A stretch of 6,692 bases of DNA from JBAXPW01 sp037132015 (GTDB lineage Bacteria > Patescibacteriota > Microgenomatia > UBA1406 > GWC2-37-13), in NCBI GenBank assembly GCA_037132015.1, contig JBAXPW010000075.1, forward strand, positions 1 through 6,692. The letters are read 5' to 3'. The notes beneath the pieces were generated by a model, which ran no database searches, was not told the origin of the DNA, and saw nothing but the letters and a program-made list of their open reading frames with translations. The position numbers and the translations under genes were made by a program. Positions 1-4,779 of the stretch are shown here, piece after piece. Position 1 is the stretch's first letter, and the number at the start of each line of letters is the position of its first letter.

Positions 1-28
1 TTTTAGGATGTTCTATTTAGTGTGTTAA

Positions 29-151
29 CTGGTACAGGGAACGGGGTGCGTATCCATAGATGAACAAATGGAGGATATAAAGAGACCATTCTACAAGGGG
101 AAACCTACGAGGAGATATCAAAAATTACTTGATTTTGAATTTAGGGTTTAA
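29..151 (+). other. short open stretch, probably non-coding or a gene remnant
   Basis: Nothing in the first 179 bases is a convincing gene. The only open stretch of note on the plus strand runs from just after a TAA at 26-28 to a TAA at 149-151. It has an internal ATG at 68 and a very basic middle (KRPFYKGKPTRRYQKLLDF). It has no recognisable domain, no -10 box at leaderless distance and no ribosome binding site. It could be the tail of a decayed gene or chance. It lies downstream of the minus-strand SHOCT gene. Confidence 0.15.
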
Positions 152-179
152 GTACTGGTCATATAAGAAAAAGATAGGA

Positions 180-740
180 CTATATTTTTTCCAATATAAT
201 TTTCTTTTTATTTTCAAATTCTTCTTTGGATATGACTTTTTTTTCTTTAAGTTCTGCAAGCTTTTCGAGATTTAGTAGGAGATCTTGTTTGGACTCTTGA
301 GCAATTTCTTTAGTAAATTTTATATTTGATTCTTTATTTTTTTTATCCTCTGTAAGTTCTTCATAACTCAATAAAGTATCTTGTTTAGACTCTTGGTTAT
401 TTTTTCTTGAGTTTGTTTGTAGTAATTTATTTCGATCTATAAGTGCTATAACATATGCACTTATAAAACCTACTGGGATGACTATAAAAGTAAAAGGCTT
501 GTCATACCAAACTCCTTTAATCATGCCAATTGTTGTATAAATAAGAAAGATAATAATAGAAATAATCTCGGTTATTTTCCAACTTGTAGATGGTTGCTCA
601 TTTTGTCTTCTTCTCGCCTTGTAGGCAAATGAACCACAAATCATTAAAAAGCCACTTGTAGATGTGCTGTGATCTGGAGATGCTAAGATTAATAATCCTA
701 ATACCAGAGTAATAGTTGATCCAATTAACTTATTTTTCAT
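180..740 (-). CDS. membrane protein with C-terminal SHOCT domain
   Basis: This is a 186-residue protein. Four hydrophobic segments lie near residues 5-20, 29-41, 57-74 and 83-101, followed by a charged cytoplasmic tail. The tail ends in a SHOCT module (about residues 155-186, LEKLAELKEKKVISKEEFENKK), a short oligomerisation-type motif found at the C-termini of many unrelated proteins. The tail holds an internal repeat: the QESKQD-x-LL-x-x-E-x-L block occurs near residues 116-129 and again near 149-161, but only the second copy has the complete SHOCT ending. The ATG at 740 was chosen over an upstream TTG at 749 because a perfect TATAAT on the minus strand (754 to 749) ends 8 nt before it, matching leaderless-type starts elsewhere in the window. 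The specific function is unknown. Its promoter region is duplicated beyond the next gene. Confidence 0.8.
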   Translation of the reverse strand: MKNKLIGSTITLVLGLLILASPDHSTSTSGFLMICGSFAYKARRRQNEQPSTSWKITEIISIIIFLIYTTIGMIKGVWYDKPFTFIVIPVGFISAYVIALIDRNKLLQTNSRKNNQESKQDTLLSYEELTEDKKNKESNIKFTKEIAQESKQDLLLNLEKLAELKEKKVISKEEFENKKKIILEKI

Positions 741-808
741 ATAATGCAATTATACTTCTTTCTCAATACAACTTCATAAACATATAAGTCCTTAAATATT
801 TCTCAAGT
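733..808. repeat. 76-bp direct repeat, copy A
   Basis: This stretch aligns without gaps to 1631-1706, with 68 of 76 positions identical by eye. It spans the start codon and promoter of the SHOCT gene and about 55 bp upstream. Together with copy B it brackets the unrecognised gene at 934-1581. The arrangement suggests that an approximately 898-bp unit (one repeat plus the gene) was inserted or duplicated here. Confidence 0.85.
749..754 (-). promoter_or_regulatory. -10 box of the SHOCT membrane protein gene
   Basis: A perfect TATAAT on the minus strand is followed by 8 nt and then the ATG at 740. No good -35 hexamer is visible at 16-18 nt. The predicted transcription start falls at or next to the start codon, giving a leaderless or nearly leaderless mRNA. 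This box lies inside the 76-bp direct repeat. Confidence 0.5.
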
Positions 809-906
809 ATGTCTTAAAAATAAGTTGAAAAGTGAAAAAAACACATGGAGGAACTATCTTTTTTGAGGATATATTGGGTTGGAAATTATTATTAAAAATC
901 CCTTAA

Positions 907-920
907 TAGCAGTATTGCTA
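907..920 (-). terminator. weak hairpin downstream of the 215-residue gene
   Basis: On the minus strand, 5-bp arms TAGCA/TGCTA enclose a 4-nt loop 14 nt beyond the stop codon at 934. They are followed by TTAAGGGATTTTT. The stem is short and the T run is displaced, so this is only a possible weak terminator. Confidence 0.25.
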
Positions 921-933
921 ATTTCATCTTTTG

Positions 934-1581
934 TTAGTTAGTTTGAATATTTAATTCACTTTTGACGAGATTTATGTGTTCTTGATATTGATTATCAATA
1001 ATCTTTTGAAAATCCTCTCTAAAACTATAAGATCCCTCAGCCTCAGTTATGCTATACAATGTGTTTTTACTACCGATATAAAAGTGAGATTCTTCTTCAA
1101 CCTCTTCATAGGTTTTATGACCTAGTAAAATTAAAGAGTTTTGTTTAATCATATAGTTTTTTTGGTCTTTGTAAATATCACATGCAGTTGTGTATTTAAA
1201 ATACTCTTTACATTTTTTTATAAATTTATCATTTACATATTCAAATGTAACTTTACTATCTAAATTTTCAGGTTTTTTTAATTTATTTAATTTTTCTTTT
1301 GACATTACATCATCAAATAATTCATTTGAAATAAATCTTAATCGTCGAGCTTTTTTATCAATAATTTTAATTTCTTCCCAACTAAAAAATGGATAAAGCA
1401 TATAATTACTATTATTAATTAACTTTGGTAATCGTGTTGCTATAAAGAATATAAAACAAACTATAAAAAAAGGGATACTTCCATTAAAAATACACAGTAA
1501 GCCCACGAATAATACCAAATTTCCAATGCTTTCATCACCAATATATATTAGGTAAACTAGATATTTTAATTTTTTAATCAT
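934..1581 (-). CDS. hypothetical membrane-anchored protein
   Basis: I do not recognise this 215-residue protein. Residues about 19-50 form one long or two closely spaced hydrophobic segments (NLVLFVGLLCIF and FFIVCFIFFIAT). The remaining 165 residues are charged, lysine- and glutamate-rich and probably cytoplasmic. No catalytic motif stands out. The gene lies between two copies of a 76-bp direct repeat. The copy upstream of it retains a TATAAT at 1652-1647 that could drive it with a leader of about 60 nt. No Shine-Dalgarno sequence precedes the ATG. It is very AT-rich. It may have arrived as an insertion between the SHOCT gene and that gene's original upstream DNA. Confidence 0.65.
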   Translation of the reverse strand: MIKKLKYLVYLIYIGDESIGNLVLFVGLLCIFNGSIPFFIVCFIFFIATRLPKLINNSNYMLYPFFSWEEIKIIDKKARRLRFISNELFDDVMSKEKLNKLKKPENLDSKVTFEYVNDKFIKKCKEYFKYTTACDIYKDQKNYMIKQNSLILLGHKTYEEVEEESHFYIGSKNTLYSITEAEGSYSFREDFQKIIDNQYQEHINLVKSELNIQTN

Positions 1582-1630
1582 ATTATTGTGATAAATATAA
1601 AATTCAATGTATACGAAAATTAATAAGCAC

Positions 1631-1706
1631 TTTTTAATTTAATACAATTATACTTCTTTCTCAATATAACTACATAAACATATAAGCCCTTAAATATACC
1701 TCAAGT
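1631..1706. repeat. 76-bp direct repeat, copy B
   Basis: This is the second copy of the repeat at 733-808, about 89% identical, 898 bp away and in the same orientation. The TATAAT -10 box is kept (minus strand, 1652 to 1647). The position equivalent to the SHOCT start codon reads ATT instead of ATG (1638-1636). It is therefore a promoter duplicate whose original start codon is dead. Confidence 0.85.
1647..1652 (-). promoter_or_regulatory. candidate -10 box for the 215-residue gene
   Basis: A TATAAT on the minus strand inside repeat copy B is identical to the -10 of the SHOCT gene. Transcription from it would cross about 60 nt before the ATG at 1581. No clear -35 is seen. Confidence 0.35.
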
Positions 1707-1741
1707 CTTTGGGTACGCATAGTGTCCGAATGGGGGAGCAT

Positions 1742-1774
1742 AAAAAAAGAGAGGATTTTTCCCTCTCTTTTTTT
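1742..1774. terminator. strong bidirectional intrinsic terminator
   Basis: A 13-bp perfect stem pairs 1742-1754 (A7 then GAGAGG) with 1762-1774 (CCTCTC then T7), with a 7-nt loop. The A tract on one side and T tract on the other let it work in both directions. It lies between the starts of two divergent genes, with no recognised gene ending at it. This suggests an unrecognised short transcript on one side. Confidence 0.75.
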
Positions 1775-1785
1775 ATACCCTTGTC

Positions 1786-1840
1786 GATTGGATTTGAGAC
1801 TCGGGTCCGTTTACACTTGAACTTATTTCAAGTGAATCCT
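1786..1840. other. structured intergenic segment
   Basis: A perfect 8-bp hairpin CACTTGAA/TTCAAGTG with a CTTAT loop lies at about 1814-1834. It is enclosed by short outer arms GGATT (about 1790-1794) and AATCC (about 1835-1839). GACTCGGGTC at about 1798-1807 is a near-palindrome that could form a third small stem. The whole could fold as a three-way junction. No tRNA anticodon arm or CCA end is seen. It could be a small RNA, a leader of the GIY-YIG gene or the end of a repeat-type element. Confidence 0.35.
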
Positions 1841-1845
1841 GGCGG

Positions 1846-1881
1846 GGGAGCACTTCGGCAAGCTCAGTGCAAGCCATTTTT
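1846..1881 (+). repeat. REP-like repeat upstream of the GIY-YIG gene
   Basis: This 36-bp sequence starts gggagcacttcggcaagc and continues tcagtgcaagccattttt. It is identical to 4693-4728. Inside it the outer arms GCACT (1850-1854) and AGTGC (1865-1869) are complementary. The core resembles the 'cttcgacaagctcag' class of dispersed short repeats known from many bacteria. It ends 3 nt before the GIY-YIG start codon. A degenerate copy in inverted orientation lies at 2149-2170 in the last codons of the same gene. Confidence 0.8.
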
Positions 1882-1884
1882 ATC

Positions 1885-2220
1885 ATGAATACACAAGAGT
1901 GGTATGTCTACATGCTTCTTTGCGATCAGAAGATTTTTTACATAGGTATAACTAATAATATAAGAAATCGTTTATTACAGCATAAGACAGAAAAGTCATT
2001 TTTTACTAAAAAATTTTCTGATCTGAAACTGGTCTATTGTGAGGAATACCAGAGTAAGTATGAGGCTGCTAAGCGTGAAAAACAACTAAAAGGATGGAGT
2101 CACGCAAAGAAGCAAAAGCTTATAGATGGTACATTAGGTTACAATAAATGTACTGAACTTGTTGAAGAACTTTCTGGCATAGTCCCGAAGTATAGGCAAC
2201 TGAATATCCTTGAGAGATAG
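1885..2220 (+). CDS. GIY-YIG endonuclease (small YhbQ/UvrC-type)
   Basis: This 111-residue protein is a single GIY-YIG domain of the small UPF0213/YhbQ type. The defining elements are WYVYML (residues 6-11), FYIGIT (18-23), the arginine-bearing NNIRNRLLQH (24-33), and KREKQLKGW (63-71), whose E65 is the expected metal-binding glutamate. The catalytic set appears intact. Such nucleases cut DNA and often belong to mobile elements or repair; the substrate here is unknown. The ATG at 1885 was preferred because the domain starts right after it. An in-frame GTG at 1867 lies inside the repeat. No Shine-Dalgarno and no clear -10 box precede it. The 25-residue C-terminal tail (from about residue 84) is not part of the domain. 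Its CTELVEEL segment is the translation of a degenerate, inverted copy of the upstream repeat, so repeat and gene form one unit. Confidence 0.9.
   Translation: MNTQEWYVYMLLCDQKIFYIGITNNIRNRLLQHKTEKSFFTKKFSDLKLVYCEEYQSKYEAAKREKQLKGWSHAKKQKLIDGTLGYNKCTELVEELSGIVPKYRQLNILER
2149..2170 (-). repeat. degenerate inverted copy of the REP-like repeat
   Basis: Read on the plus strand, TGTACTGAACTTGTTGAAG matches the reverse complement of the upstream repeat (TGCACTGAGCTTGCCGAAG) at 15 of 19 positions. All four differences are transitions. It is in frame inside the GIY-YIG gene and encodes CTELVE. Together with 1846-1881 it gives the gene an inverted-repeat frame. Faint further similarity to the forward repeat is visible at about 2241-2259, but I would not annotate it separately. 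Confidence 0.55.
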
Positions 2221-2273
2221 CCCCTCCTTTTCTTGTCGCAGTGTTGAAACTCGTGCAAGTATGACTGCCTTCT

Positions 2274-3380
2274 TCATAATACCTCAATGTTTTTAAAAGT
2301 AGAAAATAATCCGCCGTTGTTTTCAAGTCTTTTTTTCGCTGTTTTAATGGCTTGATTGGAGTCATCAATACCTATCCACTGACGTCCAAGGATAGTAGAT
2401 GCGACTAGTGTTGTGCCTGAACCGCAAAAACAATCAAGGACAAGTGATTTCGGATTTGATGATGTTTTTATAATCATTTCAAGTAGTTCAAGGTTTTTTT
2501 GTGTAGGATATTCTGGACTTTGAGTATCTTTAAACTCCCACACATCCTGCATGCGCTTGAGAGATAAGTCATCCGCATAGATAATCTTTCTAGGAACATC
2601 ATTTTTTGACCATTCAATTAAACTCAGTGCGTCTAGTTCGTCAAGTACTTTTGGGTCGTATCTCCAATGTCTTCCCCTCGGAGGAAACTTATCTCTCCAC
2701 ATTTGACCTGTGGCTCCGTTTTTTGTTTCTCCTGGAGCATGTAGAGGTGTTGTGGTGTATCTTTTTCCATATTTATCTATTTTCTTAAATAATCTCTCAA
2801 TTTCATTATCAGCACGTTGAACCATTGGTTCATGCCAAATAAAGTTGTCTGTCTTCGTATAAAATAGTATTAAATCCTTGATATTACCGTAGCCCTTACG
2901 TTTAAAATTTTTAGGGTTGCATTTAATTCGCGTGATGTCATTTCTAAAATTTGATATTCCGAAAACCTCATCCATCATCACCTTTACATAATGCCCAATT
3001 TTATAATCAATATGTAGATATATTGATGCTTTTTCACTCATTAGTCCTTTTAACAAGACAAGGCGCTCCCTTAAAAATTCAATAAACACAGCTCCAACTT
3101 TGTTGTCTATATATGCAATCTCGTCTTTTGTACTGCTACTTATAGTGGCTGACCTGTCATCGCTCCTACGGAAAGTGTTCCCAGTGGCAAATGGCGGGTC
3201 AATATATATAAGGTCCACCTTATTACCAAAGCCCCTATTGATTAAAAACTTGAGGGTATTCAAATTCTCGCCTCTAATTAAAAGATTATCTGTCGCTGAA
3301 AAATCTGATGAAAAATTTAAACTACCTATTGAATTAACAATTTCTTTTTCGGTCCTTTTATTTTTATAATCTAGTTTCAT
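2274..3380 (-). CDS. Type II DNA methyltransferase, beta class (probably N6-adenine)
   Basis: This 368-residue protein transfers a methyl group from S-adenosylmethionine to a DNA base, protecting the sites cut by the adjacent nuclease. The motif order is that of beta-class enzymes. NLLIRGENL (32-40) leads into the catalytic motif IV DLIYIDPPF (56-64). A long target-recognition stretch follows (about 150-290, including the GRHWRYDP block). Next come YPTQKNLELLE (291-301) and the SAM-binding motif I LVLDCFCGSGTT (313-324). A final WIGID strand (335-339) ends the core. The DPP-type motif IV favours N6-adenine. The length is normal for the family and no key residue is missing. It starts 4 nt after the nuclease stop codon, without a Shine-Dalgarno, so translational coupling or an internal promoter is likely. 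The recognition site cannot be read from the sequence. Confidence 0.92.
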   Translation of the reverse strand: MKLDYKNKRTEKEIVNSIGSLNFSSDFSATDNLLIRGENLNTLKFLINRGFGNKVDLIYIDPPFATGNTFRRSDDRSATISSSTKDEIAYIDNKVGAVFIEFLRERLVLLKGLMSEKASIYLHIDYKIGHYVKVMMDEVFGISNFRNDITRIKCNPKNFKRKGYGNIKDLILFYTKTDNFIWHEPMVQRADNEIERLFKKIDKYGKRYTTTPLHAPGETKNGATGQMWRDKFPPRGRHWRYDPKVLDELDALSLIEWSKNDVPRKIIYADDLSLKRMQDVWEFKDTQSPEYPTQKNLELLEMIIKTSSNPKSLVLDCFCGSGTTLVASTILGRQWIGIDDSNQAIKTAKKRLENNGGLFSTFKNIEVL

Positions 3381-3384
3381 AGAA

Positions 3385-4167
3385 TTAAATTTGATATAAA
3401 AACTCCCTTAACAACAAGCAACTTAGTATGTTGTATTCCTCTTTATTTTGCGTGGCATACATATACATTTTGCCCCTACCCTTTATATAAAGAACGCCAT
3501 CAAGAATACCGACTTTTATAGCTCTTGCACTTTTATCCTTTAATAAATTTTTTGCATCTTCAAACTGAGCATTTTGGTGTCCACCGAAATCAGTTAAAAA
3601 CTTTGCTTCTCCAATCACATACTTATTGTGCATCCTAATTACCATATCTAATCCTTTTGTGCCCTGATAACCTAAGTGTTCTCTTGCAAAGAGCATTAAG
3701 CCCGCATCGGCGCTGTTCAATATGGCGTTTTCACTTGATTTAATAAATTCTGCCAGCTCTAATAATGGCAAGCCCAGTTCACCTTTTTGTAACCATCTTC
3801 TAAATAGTGGACCAATCTGCCTATTTGTTTCCTTTGGCTCTGACACACGTTCAAAAATTTTAGTTAAACCCATCTGATAGAGCCTACCACACAAGCGACC
3901 TACTGTTTCGGGGTTTCTTTTGATTGCAGTTTGGTCTCGCTTCAAATACGCAACATAGGAGTCCTTAATGGGAAATAGAGGCATATCAAGCAGTACATCT
4001 AATAATTTTGCATCGTCTTTGTTGTTAAATGCTTCTTCAGCGTTTTTCCACTTTTCAACATTTACATCTCTAATGCCATCTGGAATTGTGGGATATATCT
4101 TAAACAACTCGTCCAAATAATTTCTTTGATTTGCAAACTGAATGCTTAAATCTGTCCAATAGTTCAT
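3385..4167 (-). CDS. Type II restriction endonuclease, PD-(D/E)XK fold
   Basis: This 260-residue protein is the nuclease partner of the methyltransferase that follows it. The catalytic signature is KGLDMVIR (D174), then KYVIGEAKF (E187 and K189), then TDFGGHQNAQFEDA. This D, then E-x-K arrangement on adjacent strands is typical of PD-(D/E)XK Type II enzymes. The N-terminal 150 residues are helical and probably contribute DNA recognition and dimerisation. It is expected to cut unmethylated DNA at the site protected by the neighbour. It lies 22 nt after the HTH gene and 4 nt before the methylase gene, so the three form one operon. No Shine-Dalgarno precedes the ATG. I cannot name the subfamily or cutting site. 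The identification rests on the motif plus the adjacent methylase. Confidence 0.85.
   Translation of the reverse strand: MNYWTDLSIQFANQRNYLDELFKIYPTIPDGIRDVNVEKWKNAEEAFNNKDDAKLLDVLLDMPLFPIKDSYVAYLKRDQTAIKRNPETVGRLCGRLYQMGLTKIFERVSEPKETNRQIGPLFRRWLQKGELGLPLLELAEFIKSSENAILNSADAGLMLFAREHLGYQGTKGLDMVIRMHNKYVIGEAKFLTDFGGHQNAQFEDAKNLLKDKSARAIKVGILDGVLYIKGRGKMYMYATQNKEEYNILSCLLLREFLYQI
3393..3421 (-). promoter_or_regulatory. possible internal promoter for the methyltransferase
   Basis: On the minus strand, TTGCTT (3421-3416), a 17-nt spacer and TATATC (3398-3393) lie inside the end of the nuclease gene, 12 nt before the methylase ATG. Each hexamer is only a partial match. A separate methylase promoter would make sense because the methylase is last in the operon, but the evidence is weak. 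Confidence 0.2.
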
Positions 4168-4189
4168 ATAAACTTATTAATTTTTTAAC

Positions 4190-4375
4190 TTAATACCTAA
4201 TCATGAATTTTTCTAATTCATCCTTCGCAATCCTATATTGCTTGCCAGCTTTGAGAGCTACAAGCTTACCTGACCTTATCCATCTATATACTGTCAGATA
4301 GGCGACCTTTAGCGTTTTTGCGACTTCCTCTATTGAATAATACTGGTCATTTAGCATATTTGTAGTATTTATCAT
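4190..4375 (-). CDS. small HTH regulator of the R-M operon (excisionase/MerR-like fold)
   Basis: This protein of up to 61 residues is almost entirely one DNA-binding domain. YYSIEEVAKTLKVAYLTVYRWIRSG (12-36) gives the helix-turn-helix, and KLVALKAGKQYRIAKDELEKF (37-57) the wing and C-terminal helix. This is the HTH_17/excisionase-type domain. As the first gene of the R-M operon, 22 nt before the nuclease gene, it probably plays the timing role that controller proteins play in other Type II systems, although canonical controllers have a different (Xre-type) fold. That role is inference. A shorter start at Met7 (4357) is quite possible: a TAAATA box at 4381-4376 would place the transcript start inside the first codons, and another TAAATA at 4371-4366 lies 8 nt before Met7. 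It could instead be the excisionase of a lost element. Confidence 0.8.
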   Translation of the reverse strand: MINTTNMLNDQYYSIEEVAKTLKVAYLTVYRWIRSGKLVALKAGKQYRIAKDELEKFMIRY

Positions 4376-4402
4376 TATTTAACATTGTTGACTGAAAATC
4401 AA
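4376..4402 (-). promoter_or_regulatory. candidate promoter of the R-M operon
   Basis: On the minus strand, TTGATT (4402-4397), a 15-nt spacer and TAAATA (4381-4376) lie directly before the HTH gene. An imperfect 6-bp inverted repeat (AAGCCG/CGGTTT, 4401-4418, with one G-T pair) overlaps the -35 region and could be an operator for the HTH protein. The short spacer makes this tentative. Confidence 0.35.
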
Positions 4403-4448
4403 GCCGACTTAGCGGTTTGTAATTGGTGATATTTTCTCTCAATAGCTC

Positions 4449-4589
4449 AAAAATGCTCGCAATCACAAAATAATACTTATTGACGGAGATCAACTAGTAA
4501 GTTTAATGATTAAATATAATATTGGCGTTCAGGTAAAAAATACATATGAAGTTAAAGAAGTTGACGAAGATTTTTTTGAATTAAGCTAA
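4449..4589 (+). pseudogene. 3' fragment of an mrr gene (last 46 codons)
   Basis: This stretch encodes the last 46 residues plus stop of Mrr, from KNARNHKIILIDGDQ to the end FFELS. It is colinear with residues 254-299 of the intact gene at 5440-6339. There is no start and no catalytic core, so it cannot make a nuclease. Its left edge, near 4449, is a sharp junction with the R-M operon's upstream DNA. Both differences from the intact gene are silent third-position changes (GAC/GAT and AGC/AGT). This hints that the fragment comes from a sister copy that diverged while functional, or from the homologue of a related strain. Confidence 0.9.
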
Positions 4590-4591
4590 TA
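4449..4591. repeat. 143-bp direct repeat, left copy (mrr 3' end)
   Basis: Aligned without gaps to 6199-6341 at a constant offset of 1750 bp, 141 of 143 positions are identical (differences at 4565 and 4586). The match stops 2 bp after the stop codon. The repeats bracket the REP-like relic, the four-cysteine protein gene and most of the intact mrr. Confidence 0.95.
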
Positions 4592-4724
4592 CTCTATTTA
4601 CAAGTTTATGATTTAGTTTTTCAAAAGCAGGAGGAATATCTTTTAAACTAAATCCAAAATCAGTATCTTTATTCTTAAATGTGTTTACCAAAGGGAGCAC
4701 TTCGGCAAGCTCAGTGCAAGCCAT
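4581..4724 (-). pseudogene. coding-like gene tail fused to the REP-like repeat
   Basis: On the minus strand a 47-codon frame runs from an ATG inside the repeat to a TAA at 4583-4581, inside the mrr fragment. The first 10 residues (MACTELAEVL) are just the translated repeat. The rest (PLVNTFKNKDTDFGFSLKD, then IPPAFEKLNHKLVNRVLA) has the composition and amphipathic pattern of a genuine protein end. A stop codon lies two codons upstream of the ATG. I read it as the C-terminal stub of an unidentified gene whose front was lost where the repeat arrived. It may be chance; the parent family is unknown. Confidence 0.4.
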
Positions 4725-4728
4725 TTTT
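4693..4728 (+). repeat. REP-like repeat, orphan copy with GIY-YIG relic
   Basis: This stretch is identical over 36 bp to 1846-1881. Similarity continues just beyond it: acacgaatatctcaag at about 4731-4746 resembles the GIY-YIG start region tcatgaatacacaag, with the ATG changed to ACG. No intact nuclease gene follows. It looks like the left end of an older copy of the repeat-plus-GIY-YIG unit whose gene has decayed or been deleted. Confidence 0.8.
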
Positions 4729-4767
4729 TAACACGAATATCTCAAGAAAAAAACTTCTACTACTTTG

Positions 4768-4773
4768 TATAAT
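4768..4773 (+). promoter_or_regulatory. -10 box of the four-cysteine membrane protein gene
   Basis: A perfect TATAAT is followed by exactly 6 nt (ttgaca) and then ATG at 4780, the same geometry as the mrr promoter. The transcript would start at or beside the ATG. No -35 stands out. An alternative promoter, TTGACA at 4774-4779 with GATAAA at 4795-4800 (spacer 15), would instead serve the in-frame ATG at 4813. Confidence 0.5.
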
Positions 4774-4779
4774 TTGACA

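Noticed and set aside
118..138. A/T-only hairpin TCAAAA/TTTTGA after the SHOCT gene
   Set aside because: It has a weak AT stem, a long loop and no following T run on the relevant strand.
1190..1396. 68-codon open frame on the plus strand
   Set aside because: It is a shadow of the minus-strand 215-residue gene, made of AT-rich hydrophobic codons.
1786..1852. tRNA 3' half suggested by ttcaagt and the G-rich end
   Set aside because: The T-arm stem does not pair around TTCAAGT, there is no anticodon arm and no CCA end.
1773..1886. Minus-strand frame of about 35 codons beginning in the repeat (MACTELAEVLPRQDSLE-)
   Set aside because: It is the translation of the repeat plus the structured segment, with nothing resembling a protein family. 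It is better explained as non-coding structure.
2120..2368. 82-codon open frame on the minus strand
   Set aside because: It overlaps the ends of the GIY-YIG and methyltransferase genes in another frame, with no domain and low-complexity content.
2606..3369. Two plus-strand open frames inside the methyltransferase gene
   Set aside because: They are antisense to a clearly identified methyltransferase, without motifs of their own.
1846..4728. CRISPR array suggested by repeated short sequences
   Set aside because: There are only two exact copies 2.8 kb apart and no regular spacers.
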